Origin: Bacillota bacterium
GTDB lineage: Bacteria; Bacillota; Clostridia; Clostridiales; Clostridiaceae
Assembly: GCA_030706015.1 (NCBI GenBank)
Contig: JAUZPI010000141.1
Span: 1 to 8,015 of the forward strand
Length of the DNA: 8,015 bases
Reading direction: 5' to 3'
Under the pieces are notes generated by a model, which was not told where the DNA came from, made no database searches, and saw only the letters and a list, made by a program, of their open reading frames with translations. Both the position numbers and the translations under genes were made by a program. This document shows positions 7,882 through 8,015 of this stretch, one piece after another. Every line of letters begins with the position of its first letter. Positions within the stretch are counted from its first letter, which is position 1.

Positions 7882-8015
7882 CGTGTGCCTAGACTAAAGC
7901 ACTCGTAGCTAGCTGGGGAAGGACCAGCAGTAATAAAAGGTAGAAATTACTTAGCTTGGATGGAAGTATGGAAGGTAACTGAAATGCTTAAGCCCATCGA
8001 CGAAAATCTGGATAT
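7068..8015 (+). pseudogene. degenerate Rhs core cassette, paralogous to the upstream Rhs gene
   Basis: Clear homologue of residues 1316-1589 of the intact Rhs protein: KTIVYIYDTDGN, YGDANWKDKLTSYNG, GRQLASM, KTVNGVTTNYHLNGDKVTY, YYYIRNAQGDIIGLF, YDSWGKPYVTDAE, then RGYRYDTETQLYYLQSRYYN and ANMFAYCANN. It is broken by TAG at 7482-7484 (Tyr1456 in the live gene), a 2-base loss near 7727 after KNPY that leads the old frame into TAG at 7728-7730, TGA at 7795-7797 (Trp1561 in the live gene), and TAG at 7906-7908 where the DPxG end of the core should be. From 7909 the frame stays open to the window edge (LAGEGPAVIKGRN, then LAWMEVWKVTEML), possibly the start of another tip; I do not recognise it. 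The open piece at 7509-7730 belongs to this remnant and is not a separate gene. Confidence 0.9.

Overview
The window is visibly AT-rich. It carries clostridial surface-protein families: an Rhs/YD-repeat wall protein with a DNRLRE module, a DUF5050-like lipoprotein, and a remnant of a ChW (clostridial hydrophobic repeat with conserved Trp) module. Together with purine-rich Shine-Dalgarno sequences, this points to Clostridium sensu stricto or a close relative, possibly a ChW-rich solventogenic species. The species cannot be fixed from the sequence. All real genes are on the + strand.

Positions 2-5359 hold the 3' part of one very large Rhs/YD-repeat protein whose start lies left of the window. 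In order it has a DNRLRE surface domain, a first YD-repeat block, two tandem carbohydrate-binding-like beta-sandwich modules, a second long YD-repeat block, the Rhs core ending in DPAGL, and a C-terminal tip of about 180 residues. The tip resembles glycoside hydrolase family 75 (chitosanase). This is the layout of a polymorphic toxin or effector: a conserved shell with an exchangeable, probably enzymatic, tip.

Positions 5467-6471 encode a lipoprotein with seven evenly spaced propeller-like strand motifs. It follows the Rhs gene by 107 bases with no visible terminator between them. Its position and its predicted location outside the membrane make it a candidate immunity or partner protein for a wall-active tip; this is inference. 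A strong, probably bidirectional, intrinsic terminator at about 6531-6580 closes the unit.

From about 6600 to the window end the DNA is a graveyard. There is a short gene-less stretch with a relic reading frame, then a frameshifted ChW module, then a degenerate second copy of the Rhs core (7068-7881, matching 3965-4786 of the intact gene). This copy is broken by stop codons and a 2-base deletion, and a short open tail of unknown identity follows its core. Several blocks of the pseudogene are identical to the live gene over 35-56 bases. The whole resembles an Rhs locus in which displaced core/tip cassettes accumulate downstream of the active gene and may recombine with it.
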